DNA of 35,802 nucleotides from JBOHRE01 sp050732635 (GTDB lineage: Bacteria; Gemmatimonadota; Gemmatimonadetes; Longimicrobiales; RSA9), in the NCBI GenBank assembly GCA_050732635.1, contig JBOHRE010000029.1, positions 1 through 35,802 on the forward strand, written 5' to 3'. A program made the position numbers and the translations under genes. The number at the start of each line of letters is the position of its first letter. Positions within the stretch are counted from its first letter, which is position 1. The notes below the pieces were generated by a model. It had not been told where the DNA came from. It ran no database searches and saw only the letters and a program-made list of their open reading frames with translations. Of this stretch, positions 22,193 to 29,840 are shown one piece after another.

Positions 22193-22753
22193 GTGCTAGA
22201 CAGCGATCTGCTGGTCCCAGCGAAGGCGTTCTTCACGAAGGGTGTCGGCGTCCACAAGGAAAAGCTGACGAGTTTCGAGCTGGCGCTGCGCGATGCTGGG
22301 ATCGCGAAGTACAATCTGGTGCGGGTCTCGAGCATCTTTCCTCCGAACTGTGAGATCATCGCGAAGGACGACGGCTTGCACCTGCTGCGGGCGGGTCAGA
22401 TCGTGTTTGCGGTGATCGCGGAGGCGGCGACGAACGAGCCGAGCCGCAGAGTGTGCTCGTCGATCGGGTTGGCGATTCCGAAGGACCGGAATCACTACGG
22501 CTACATCTCGGAGCATCACACGTACGGGATGGCCGAGCAGACGGCGGGCGACTATGCCGAGGATCTCGCGGCGTCGATGCTGGCCACGGTGCTCGGCATC
22601 GAGTTCGATCCGGAGACGGCGTGGGATGTGCGCAAAGCGGAGTGGCAGCTCGCGGGTGAGATCGTGACGACCACGAATCACACGATTGCGGCGGAAGGTC
22701 CAGAGGAAGGCCGGTGGGTAACCGTGATCTCGGCGGCCGTGTTCTGCGGCTGA
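22193..22753 (+). CDS. Pyruvoyl-dependent arginine decarboxylase
   Basis: A 186-residue proenzyme that makes agmatine from arginine. It cuts itself at a serine to form a pyruvoyl group. The cleavage region is NLVRVSSIFPPNCEII, where the family is cut between the two Ser. GQIVFAVIAEAATNEP and a later C-terminal core (GIEFDPETAW, then TTTNHT) also fit PvlArgDC. GTG 22193 has GGGAGG four bases upstream; TTG 22163 is an alternative. It is followed by a large hairpin and the agmatinase gene, giving arginine to putrescine plus urea. Confidence 0.93.
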   Translation: MLDSDLLVPAKAFFTKGVGVHKEKLTSFELALRDAGIAKYNLVRVSSIFPPNCEIIAKDDGLHLLRAGQIVFAVIAEAATNEPSRRVCSSIGLAIPKDRNHYGYISEHHTYGMAEQTAGDYAEDLAASMLATVLGIEFDPETAWDVRKAEWQLAGEIVTTTNHTIAAEGPEEGRWVTVISAAVFCG

Positions 22754-22786
22754 CGTGAGGGTCGCGGCCGTGCCGAACCGGCGTAT

Positions 22787-22816
22787 GGAAGGGGCCCCCG
22801 GGCGGGGGCCCCTTCC
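22787..22816 (+). terminator. 13-bp perfect GC hairpin between decarboxylase and agmatinase
   Basis: GGAAGGGGCCCCC at 22787-22799 pairs exactly with GGGGGCCCCTTCC at 22804-22816 around a 4-base loop. There is no T run, so it may be a partial terminator, an attenuator or an mRNA stabiliser that sets different levels of the two enzymes. Confidence 0.6.
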
Positions 22817-22859
22817 CGCATCAGGAATGGGCGGAATCGGGCAGCGGAGAGGACGAACG

Positions 22860-23786
22860 ATGGACCTACCGGAGCCGCTGCGGCAGCTCGGCTGGGAGCT
22901 GCCGCACAACTTCATGGGCCTGGACGAAGCCCATGCTGCATTCGGCCGCGCGCGCGCGGTGGTGCTGCCCGTGCCGTACGAAAGCACGACCAGCTACGGC
23001 GGTGGCACGCGCGCCGGACCGGCGGCGATCCTGAGAGCATCCCGTTACATCGAGCTGTATGACCAGGAGCTGGATGCGGACCCCTATCGGGTCGGGATCG
23101 CGACGCTGCCGGCGCTCGAGCTGCTACGCGGCGATCCCGCCGCGGCGATGGCAGAGCTGCGGCGCTCGTACGACGCGGTGGTGGACGCGGCGGGGCACGA
23201 GCCGTTCGTGCTGGCGCTCGGCGGCGAGCACGCGATCAGCGGGCCGCTGATCGCGTCCTGGGCCGACCGGGTGCAGCCGCTCAGCGTGCTGCAGATCGAT
23301 GCGCACACGGATCTACGGCCGGAGTATGAAGGCACACCTCACTCTCATGCGGCGGTGATGTACCAGATCCGCGAGCGTGCGCGGCTGGTCGCCGTGGGGA
23401 TTCGCGCGCTGACGCGCGAGGAGCGCGAGCTGGCGCGCGTGTCGGATCGGATCCACCTCTTCATGGCCGACGACATCCATGACAGCGATCAGTGGATCGA
23501 TGCGGTTGTCGATCGGTTGGACGAGAACGTCTACATCAGTTTCGATGTCGACGGTCTGGATCCCGCGCTGGTGCCGGCGACCGGTACGCCGGAGCCCGGC
23601 GGCCTGCGCTGGTATCCGGTGCTGAAGCTGCTGCGCCGCGTCTTCCGGGAACGGCGGGTCGTGGCCGCCGACATCGTCGAGTTGGCGCCGATTCCGGGAC
23701 TGCATGCGCCCGATTTTCTGATCGCCAAACTGATCTACAAGATGATCGGCTACCGCTTCGAGGCGGAGGGCTGGCCTGAGGCGTAG
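22860..23786 (+). CDS. speB: Agmatinase (ureohydrolase family)
   Basis: A 308-residue di-manganese enzyme that splits agmatine into putrescine and urea. Metal motifs are GGEHAISGPL, QIDAHTDLR and SFDVDGLDP, followed by TGTPEPGGL, all characteristic of the arginase/agmatinase family. The N-terminal substrate loop is PVPYESTTSYGGGTRAGP. Length and motif order are normal. ATG 22860 has GGAGAGGA upstream. The last 37 bases overlap the 3' end of the opposite-strand phosphatase gene. Confidence 0.93.
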   Translation: MDLPEPLRQLGWELPHNFMGLDEAHAAFGRARAVVLPVPYESTTSYGGGTRAGPAAILRASRYIELYDQELDADPYRVGIATLPALELLRGDPAAAMAELRRSYDAVVDAAGHEPFVLALGGEHAISGPLIASWADRVQPLSVLQIDAHTDLRPEYEGTPHSHAAVMYQIRERARLVAVGIRALTREERELARVSDRIHLFMADDIHDSDQWIDAVVDRLDENVYISFDVDGLDPALVPATGTPEPGGLRWYPVLKLLRRVFRERRVVAADIVELAPIPGLHAPDFLIAKLIYKMIGYRFEAEGWPEA

Positions 23787-25543
23787 CGTGCGGCTTCGGC
23801 CGCCACGTCGGGCTCGCTCGGCTCGAGTGGATAGCGTCGAAAGAGCGGGTGCAGATCGAGCGGATCCTCGATGACGTAGCTCTGCGGGATCAGACCGGGC
23901 GGGGTCAGCGTGAACGGCCAGAACTGACGGCCGCCCAGCGCACCGTGGGCGCCGACCTGATCGTCGAAGCAGACGCACAGGTCGCGGAGCGGGTCGTAGG
24001 CGCCGACCAGCACCAGGTCGCCGGAATTGGGCAGCTGCGCGAGGTGGGCCAGCGCGCGGTGACCCGCAGGCTCCTCGGTGTAGTCGCGCAGCGGGTTTGC
24101 GCCATCGAGCACCGTGACCTCGCCGTCCGGCGTGATGAGCGCGCGACCCTCGGTGCTCTCGATGTGGGCGCCGTCGAGCATGCGCGTCACGACGAGGCCA
24201 ATGCCGGCATGTGCCACCAGGAAATAATAGAGTGCGCGGTGCTGCTCGTGGTTGCGGATCTCATCGAAGGAGAGCGGCTGGGTGGGCTCGGTCCAGTAGA
24301 CGTGCGCGAGCGAGGAGGAGTAGGTGATCACGAGCCGGTGCTCGGCCGCGACACGGTAGTTCTCCGCGAACAGGGGGAACGGGTTGTACGCGCTGCGGAT
24401 CCAGCGGCTCAGCCGCAGGCCGAAGGTGCGCGTCGGCCGCGTCGACGTCGCGGAGATCTCTTCGAGCTCGTGAACCAGAAAATCGACGGCCTTGCGGGCC
24501 GGCGCGTACAGTCCCGTGCTGGCCAGGACTTTGACGCCGTGCTGCTGCGCGGCGAGAATCGTATCCGCCAGGGTCTCGCCGTACTCGACGCGGTAGGGTA
24601 CGGAGGGCGTCTGGCCGTGGTCGCTCAGGATGTAGACATCGTAGGGCCGGCCGGGCAGCCGTTGCGTCATCCGCAGGATCTCGCCGATCCGGCGGTCGAG
24701 CGCACGCAGGCTCTTCAGCGAGGTGCTGGCGGATGGCCCGAAATGGTGCGCGAATTCGTCGTACGCATTGAATGTGGTGTAGATCGCGGGCACGCCGGTG
24801 TAGACGTCGAGCAGCACGGCGAGGGTCTGAAGCTCGCGCAGCACGACATTGGTGCCGATGTGCAGGAAGGGCAGATACCACCAGTAGAACGTGGCCTGGC
24901 CGCGGATCTGGCTGAGCAGCCGGTCACGCTCTTCGCGCAGGTACTCCAGGACGCTGGAGAGGGCCATGCGCAGCACACGAACGGGGTGCAGCGCGAGCAG
25001 CAGCAGCAGCCGGCCGCCGCCGACCTGCTCCAGGAACGGGCGTGACTCGCGCGCGGCGAGCGTGAACACCGCGCGTGCCGCGCCGCCGTCGTACAGGTTG
25101 ACGTAGCTCGAGCCACCGCTGAGGATACCCTCGATCGGCAGGCGATCGCGAATGAATTGCATGGATTCGAGCTTCGAGCCGACGACGACACGGCGCAGCT
25201 CCTTCTCGTACCATCGGAACGCAGGGATGCGCGCTTTGGTACCGTAAAAGATCGCGGCCTGAGCGGCGGGTGTGGCGCTCGGCAGGCCGGCAGGGTAGCG
25301 GCGCAGCTCCCAGTTCTCGCGCTCCATCAATCGTTTCAGGCGCGGCATGTAGCCGCGACGAATCGCACGCTGCAAGTCTTCGTGGGCGAGCGCGTCGATC
25401 TGGATCGCGATGAAGCCTCGTTGTTGCGCTTCACGACGGGCGCGGCGTTCTGCGGCGAAGGGCAAGTACTTCAGACGATAGTAGAGTCCAAACAGCGCGC
25501 GTCTGAGCTGCCGATACCACGAATTCGAACGTCGAGGGGGCAT
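23750..25543 (-). CDS. Alkaline-phosphatase-superfamily (type I phosphodiesterase-like) protein
   Basis: A 597-residue protein from ATG 25543 (603 from GTG 25561). Metal-binding elements of the superfamily are visible: first Asp in IQIDALAHEDL, a nucleophile region LPSATPAAQAAIFYGT, NAYDEFAHHFG (Asp, His) and SDHGQTPSVPY (Asp-His). A hydrophobic region about residues 173-197 may insert in the membrane. Enzymes with this pattern cleave phosphodiesters or transfer phospho-groups in the envelope. Overlaps speB tail-to-tail by 37 bases, and its start abuts ccdA divergently, so promoter and start sequences are shared. Confidence 0.85.
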   Translation of the reverse strand: MPPRRSNSWYRQLRRALFGLYYRLKYLPFAAERRARREAQQRGFIAIQIDALAHEDLQRAIRRGYMPRLKRLMERENWELRRYPAGLPSATPAAQAAIFYGTKARIPAFRWYEKELRRVVVGSKLESMQFIRDRLPIEGILSGGSSYVNLYDGGAARAVFTLAARESRPFLEQVGGGRLLLLLALHPVRVLRMALSSVLEYLREERDRLLSQIRGQATFYWWYLPFLHIGTNVVLRELQTLAVLLDVYTGVPAIYTTFNAYDEFAHHFGPSASTSLKSLRALDRRIGEILRMTQRLPGRPYDVYILSDHGQTPSVPYRVEYGETLADTILAAQQHGVKVLASTGLYAPARKAVDFLVHELEEISATSTRPTRTFGLRLSRWIRSAYNPFPLFAENYRVAAEHRLVITYSSSLAHVYWTEPTQPLSFDEIRNHEQHRALYYFLVAHAGIGLVVTRMLDGAHIESTEGRALITPDGEVTVLDGANPLRDYTEEPAGHRALAHLAQLPNSGDLVLVGAYDPLRDLCVCFDDQVGAHGALGGRQFWPFTLTPPGLIPQSYVIEDPLDLHPLFRRYPLEPSEPDVAAEAARYASGQPSASKR

Positions 25544-26271
25544 TGGAGACTTCGGTTTCACTGAGTGTGGCGATCCTTGCCGGAATACTATCGTTCCTGT
25601 CGCCGTGCGTGCTGCCGTTGGTGCCGAGCTATCTGGGCTTCGTCACCGGGATGTCGATCGATGAGCTGAATCAGGGCCGGCAGCGCCGCTCCACACTGCT
25701 CCACGCGCTGCTCTTCGTCTCCGGCTTCAGCACCATCTTCCTGTTACTCGGCGCCTCCGCATCGTTCCTCGGCCAGCTGCTGTTGAACTTCCAGGACTGG
25801 ATCTCGCGCGTTGGCGGGATCCTGATCATCCTGCTGGGTCTACACCTGCTGGGCGCGTTCCGCTTCGCGCCGCTGCTGCGCGAGCGGCGCCTCCACCTGG
25901 CCAACCGCCCCGTGGGTTACCTGGGCGCCTTCGCCGTTGGCGTCGTCTTCGCCGCGGGCTGGACGCCCTGCATCGGACCCGTGCTCGGCGCCGTGCTGAC
26001 CTATGCGTCCATTCAGGAGACAATGGGGAGTGGCGTCCTGCTGCTCGGCGCATACGCCTTCGGTCTCGCCCTGCCGTTCCTCGCCGCCGCCGCCGCGACC
26101 GGCACGTTCCTCGACGCATCGCAGCGCGTGCGCCGCCACCTGCCGCTCTTCGAGCGCGCCTCCGGGCTGATCCTGGTCATTGCCGGGCTCCTGCTCGCCA
26201 GCGGCAGCTTCCCCGCATTGTCCGGATATTTCGCTCGGCTGACGCCGGAGTTCCTGCTGGAGCGACTCTGA
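25543..26271 (+). CDS. ccdA: CcdA-family cytochrome c biogenesis / thiol transporter
   Basis: A 242-residue protein with six membrane segments that passes electrons across the membrane to extracytoplasmic thioredoxins. Two Cys-Pro motifs are clear: FLSPCVLPLVPSYLGF and GWTPCIGPVLG, which are the redox pair of CcdA. TTG 25543 is preceded by GAGGGGG but the spacing is short; GTG 25567 is an alternative that keeps most of the first segment. No thioredoxin-like partner is adjacent. Confidence 0.9.
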   Translation: METSVSLSVAILAGILSFLSPCVLPLVPSYLGFVTGMSIDELNQGRQRRSTLLHALLFVSGFSTIFLLLGASASFLGQLLLNFQDWISRVGGILIILLGLHLLGAFRFAPLLRERRLHLANRPVGYLGAFAVGVVFAAGWTPCIGPVLGAVLTYASIQETMGSGVLLLGAYAFGLALPFLAAAAATGTFLDASQRVRRHLPLFERASGLILVIAGLLLASGSFPALSGYFARLTPEFLLERL

Positions 26272-26320
26272 GCCGCGGTCGCGGGGATCGTCGCTGGGCC
26301 AGGGCCGCGCCGCCGGCTGT

Positions 26321-26701
26321 CTAGGGGCGGTCGGCCAGAAACGCAGGCAGCGCCTCGAGCAGCACGCGGGGCTCGAGCGGCTTGGAAAAGAAATGGGTGC
26401 AGCCGGCCTCCAGGCTCGCGCGTTCTTCGGCAGCGCCAGCGCGCCCGGTGAGTGCGATGATGGGAGTCTGCCGCGTGGAATCACGGCCGCGCAGCGTGCG
26501 CGCGACGTCGAGTCCGGGGCGGTCGGGAAGGCCGAGATCCAGCAGGACGAGAGCCGGCGTTGCATCCTCGACAGCGTCGAGGGCCGCCGCTGCGGTACCG
26601 GCCTCGCGCACGATGTAACCTGCATCCTCCAAGAGGAGCCGGAACGCATCGCGCAGCAGCGGATCGTCTTCGACGAGGAGGATGATCGGCGCATCTTGCA
26701 T
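26321..26701 (-). CDS. Single-domain response regulator
   Basis: A 126-residue receiver with no output domain. Acidic pair LVEDDPLLR, phospho-acceptor Asp in VLLDLGLPD, Thr in IALTG and Lys in FSKPLEP. Starts 11 bases after the ABC-exporter stop on the same strand, so it may share that transcript. A cytoplasmic kinase without a partner lies at 5599-6792, far away; pairing them would be guesswork. Confidence 0.92.
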   Translation of the reverse strand: MQDAPIILLVEDDPLLRDAFRLLLEDAGYIVREAGTAAAALDAVEDATPALVLLDLGLPDRPGLDVARTLRGRDSTRQTPIIALTGRAGAAEERASLEAGCTHFFSKPLEPRVLLEALPAFLADRP

Positions 26702-26712
26702 CGGCGGCGAAC

Positions 26713-28512
26713 CTACCTTTCGTGTCCGGCGCCGGCAAGCGCGTCCGGACGCACATCCTCATCGAGTCCCTCGGCCAACAGCTGCCGGCGCAGCAGCGTG
26801 GCATACAGGCCTTCGCGCGCGAGCAGCGCGCTGTGCGTGCCGCGCTCGACGATCCGTCCCTCGTTCAGCACCAGGATCAGATCCGCATGCATGACCGCAG
26901 TGACGCGATGGCTGATGATCATCGAGGTACGGCGCTCCAATACGCGTCGCAGACCGTTGAGGATCGCGGTCTCCGTCTGTGTATCGACTGCGCTCAACGC
27001 ATCATCGAGCACGAGGATCCTCGGATCACGCACGAGCGCACGCGCCAACGTCGTCCGCTGGCGTTGGCCGCCGGAGAGCGTGATGCCTCGCTCGCCGAGA
27101 CGGGTCTCGAAGCCGTGCGGGAAGCCGCCGATGGTCTCGGCGAGCTGAGCCACGTTGGCGGCATCGCTGATCGTGACATCGAGCTCGTCATCGGTTTCGG
27201 CGCCGGCCCGGCCGACCGCGATGTTCTCGGCAATGGTCGTCGAGAACAGGAACGCTTCCTGTGGCGCGACGCCGAGCGCGCCTCGCAGCTGCTCGAGGCG
27301 GAGCCGGTCGGCCGGGACGCCGTCGATCAGCACCGCACCCGAGGTCGGGTCGTAGAGGCGAGCGAGCAGCGCGACGACCGTGGATTTGCCGGCCCCGGTC
27401 GGGCCGACCAGCGCGACCGTCTGCCCGGCGTCGATCCGAAAGCTGACGTTCTCCAGCACCAAGCGCTCGGTGCCAGGATACCGGAACGATACCTCGCGAA
27501 ACTCGACCTCACCACGGATCGTGTCCAGCCGCACCGGCTGGGTGACCGGGCGCAGCTCCGGCTGACTGTCGAAGATGCGGTTCAGACGTGCCATCGATGC
27601 CGAGCCGCGCTGGAACAAATTGATCACCCAGCCGAGCGCGATCATCGGCCAGGTCAGCATACTCAGATACATGCCGAAGGCGACGAAGTCGCCGATGGTG
27701 ATGCGGCCCAGGATCACGTCGCGCCCACCGATCCACAGCACGATGACCATGCCGAGTCCGGCCAGTAGCGTCAGCAGCGGGTGAAAGACGCCCGACGTGC
27801 GTGCCAGCGCCATGTTCTTCTCGAGGTAATCGCGGTTCAGTTCGTCGAACTCGCGCGACTGCGCCTCCTCCTGTACGTACGCCCGTACGATGCGCACGCC
27901 TGCGAGGCTTTCCTGCACGAACGTCGAGATCGCGCCGAGCTGGTCCTGTATGCGCTCGAACTGGCGGTGCAGGACGCGGCTGAAGCCCAGCGTCAGCGGC
28001 GGCAGCAGCAGCATCGGGATGAGCGCGAGCGCGGTGAGCAACGGGCTGATGCGCAGCATCAGCACCAGCGCGAACACGGTACCAACCAGCGTGTTGACCA
28101 GGTACATTACGCCGGGGCCGATCGCTTGCCGTACCGCCTGCGTGTCGTTGGTCGCGCGGCTCATGATATCGCCTGTCCGCGAACGGCCATGGAATGCGGC
28201 GTCCAGCTGGAGCAGCTTGTCGAAGAAGGCGTCACGCAGGTCCGTCTCGACACGGCGGCTGCAGCTGTTCAGCAGCTGGCGCATGCCGAACCGGGCGACG
28301 CCACTGACCAGCGCCACACCCACGACCAGCAGCGCGTAGGTCACCACCGTCCGGCCGGTCGCCCCCGGCTCGTCCAGCGCGTCGATCGCCTGCCCCAACA
28401 ATGCCGGCGCGGCGATGGCGAACCCGTTCGAGACAACGACCAGAAGCAGACCCCAAAGATACCCGATCGAGTACGGCCGAACGAACGGCCGCACCCGGAG
28501 CAGCTCGCGCAT
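26713..28512 (-). CDS. ABC exporter, fused membrane and ATPase domains
   Basis: A 599-residue half-transporter. Six membrane segments (about 10-300) precede the ATPase with Walker A GPTGAGKSTVVALL, a Q-loop (APQEAFLF), signature TLSGGQRQRTTLARAL, Walker B ILVLDDALSAVD and the switch His (ISHR). It is like MsbA/MdlB lipid or multidrug exporters; the substrate is unknown. ATG 28512 (MRELLRVRPFVRPY) is the family start; an extra 26 codons upstream look non-coding. It would act as a homodimer since no second half-transporter adjoins. Confidence 0.93.
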   Translation of the reverse strand: MRELLRVRPFVRPYSIGYLWGLLLVVVSNGFAIAAPALLGQAIDALDEPGATGRTVVTYALLVVGVALVSGVARFGMRQLLNSCSRRVETDLRDAFFDKLLQLDAAFHGRSRTGDIMSRATNDTQAVRQAIGPGVMYLVNTLVGTVFALVLMLRISPLLTALALIPMLLLPPLTLGFSRVLHRQFERIQDQLGAISTFVQESLAGVRIVRAYVQEEAQSREFDELNRDYLEKNMALARTSGVFHPLLTLLAGLGMVIVLWIGGRDVILGRITIGDFVAFGMYLSMLTWPMIALGWVINLFQRGSASMARLNRIFDSQPELRPVTQPVRLDTIRGEVEFREVSFRYPGTERLVLENVSFRIDAGQTVALVGPTGAGKSTVVALLARLYDPTSGAVLIDGVPADRLRLEQLRGALGVAPQEAFLFSTTIAENIAVGRAGAETDDELDVTISDAANVAQLAETIGGFPHGFETRLGERGITLSGGQRQRTTLARALVRDPRILVLDDALSAVDTQTETAILNGLRRVLERRTSMIISHRVTAVMHADLILVLNEGRIVERGTHSALLAREGLYATLLRRQLLAEGLDEDVRPDALAGAGHER

Positions 28513-28655
28513 TTGGACTCGTGTGGTGAAGGTCCGGAGGTGGCATGCCGGTTGCCCCTGATACACCCCCGGAAGCTCGGGAACGGGCAACCGCTGCCGA
28601 ACTTAGAGGGCGCAAATTCAGTGATCAAGCAGGGCCGTGCCGCAAGGAGGCGATA

Positions 28656-29528
28656 ATGGCCAAATACAAGGTGATTACTGGCGTTCTGGTGCTTCTGCCC
28701 TTGCTCGTGGGCGCCAGCGCCTGCGGCGATTCGGACAGCGATGCCCGCGCCGCACTCGAGCAGGAGGAACTCAGTCGCGAGCTCGATCTGGCCCTCCGCG
28801 GCGACACGTTTTCGACCACTTTCGAGGACACAGCGGTCGCCACTGAGCCCGACGAGGAGGCGATCTCGCCGCCCGTCGCCGCGGCGCCACGACCGCAGCC
28901 GAGAACGCCGGTGACGACCCGGCCCGAGCCGCGTCGTCAAGCGCCGGTGCGCGAGCCGGCACCGCAGCCGGCACCGCAGCCGCGAGTGGTGACGCGTTCG
29001 GTGCCGTCGGGCACCTCGTTCGCGGTGCGGCTGAACCAGGAGCTGTCGACGGAAACGAGCCGGGCCGGCCAGCGCTTCACGGCGACGCTGTCGGAGCCGA
29101 TCATGGCCGCGGATGGCAGCGTTCTGATCCCGGCGGGTGCGACGGTGAACGGGGTCGTCACGGGCGTGCAGAAGTCGGGTCGCGTGGGTGAAACCGCGGT
29201 CCTCAAGCTGTCGTTCGAGTCGATCAGCACGGGCTCGCGCACGTACCCGATCGAGTCGACGCTGGTGGATGCCAATCCGCAGCGGCGCAACCGTACGTCG
29301 ACGCGAGAGCAGGCCACCAAGATCGCGGCGGGGGCGGCGGCGGGCGCGATTCTCGGCCGGGTCCTGGGCAAGGACACCGAGGGCACGCTGAAGGGCGCAG
29401 CGATCGGTGCGGCGGCCGGAACCGCCGTGGCGATGGGCACGGCGGATGTCGATGCGGTTCTGCCGACCGGCTCGCGGCTCGTGATCCGACTGGACGCGCC
29501 GGTCGAGGTGAGCCGCACGGTGAGCTGA
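28656..29528 (+). CDS. Lipoprotein with Pro-rich stalk and glycine-zipper segment
   Basis: A 290-residue protein. A signal peptide ends in a lipobox (VGASAC, Cys about 22). An acidic then Pro/Arg-rich stretch (about 25-110) follows, then a beta-rich domain (SGTSFAVRLNQELSTET; ATVNGVVTGVQ) resembling the TrbI/conjugal-type beta-barrel fold seen in many exported proteins. A Gly/Ala zipper (KIAAGAAAGAILGRVLGK and GAAIGAAAGTAVAMG) precedes the C-terminus. ATG 28656 has AAGGAGG eight bases upstream. Function unknown. Confidence 0.85.
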   Translation: MAKYKVITGVLVLLPLLVGASACGDSDSDARAALEQEELSRELDLALRGDTFSTTFEDTAVATEPDEEAISPPVAAAPRPQPRTPVTTRPEPRRQAPVREPAPQPAPQPRVVTRSVPSGTSFAVRLNQELSTETSRAGQRFTATLSEPIMAADGSVLIPAGATVNGVVTGVQKSGRVGETAVLKLSFESISTGSRTYPIESTLVDANPQRRNRTSTREQATKIAAGAAAGAILGRVLGKDTEGTLKGAAIGAAAGTAVAMGTADVDAVLPTGSRLVIRLDAPVEVSRTVS

Positions 29529-29573
29529 GCGTCCCGACGCTCGAACGCGCGACCGTCCGACGCGCGCGTGACA

Positions 29574-29607
29574 GAAAGCGGGTGCGGCTGAGCCGTACCC
29601 GCTTTCT
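29574..29607 (+). terminator. Hairpin terminator after the lipoprotein gene
   Basis: AGAAAGCGGGT at 29574-29584 pairs with ACCCGCTTTCT at 29597-29607, with a further inner CGGC/GCCG stem. It starts 46 bases after the stop codon. The T-rich end of the descending arm (GCTTTCT) fits an intrinsic terminator, though the T run is weak. Confidence 0.65.
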
Positions 29608-29680
29608 GCGTCCGGGAACAACGATGACGCTAGGCGCTCCTGCGCGTCGGTCCGTCGGCGTTTCCAGGTCCCGGAAGCCA

Positions 29681-29840
29681 GTGTTGTGTCGCAGAAGTCC
29701 CGTGCCATTCGAGCGCCGCTGCATCGCGCCAGGCTGCGTTGCACCTCCTCGAAATAGCGCTGCTATTCCGTCGTCGGCGCGCCTTGCCTGGCGCGCGCAG
29801 CGGCGCTCTCGGTGGCTACGTTACTTTTGCGACACAACAC
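29681..29840. mobile_element. 160-bp palindromic MITE with IS630-type ends
   Basis: The element is an imperfect palindrome centred at 29760, with AATAGC-gct-GCTATT in the middle and GAGCGCCGCTGC / GCAGCGGCGCTC in the arms. The ends begin GTGTTGTGTCGCAGAAGTC on the left and GTGTTGTGTCGCAAAAGT on the right, matching the IS630 right-end repeat at 17 of 19 positions on the left. It is flanked by TA at 29841-29842, and by CA on the left (29679-29680). No gene inside. The rest of 29529-29839 holds only the terminator and non-coding spacer. Confidence 0.85.

Noticed and set aside
26721..27768. Plus-strand open frame of 348 codons opposite the ABC exporter ATPase domain
   Set aside because: It mirrors the well-supported exporter gene and has no motifs or ribosome site.
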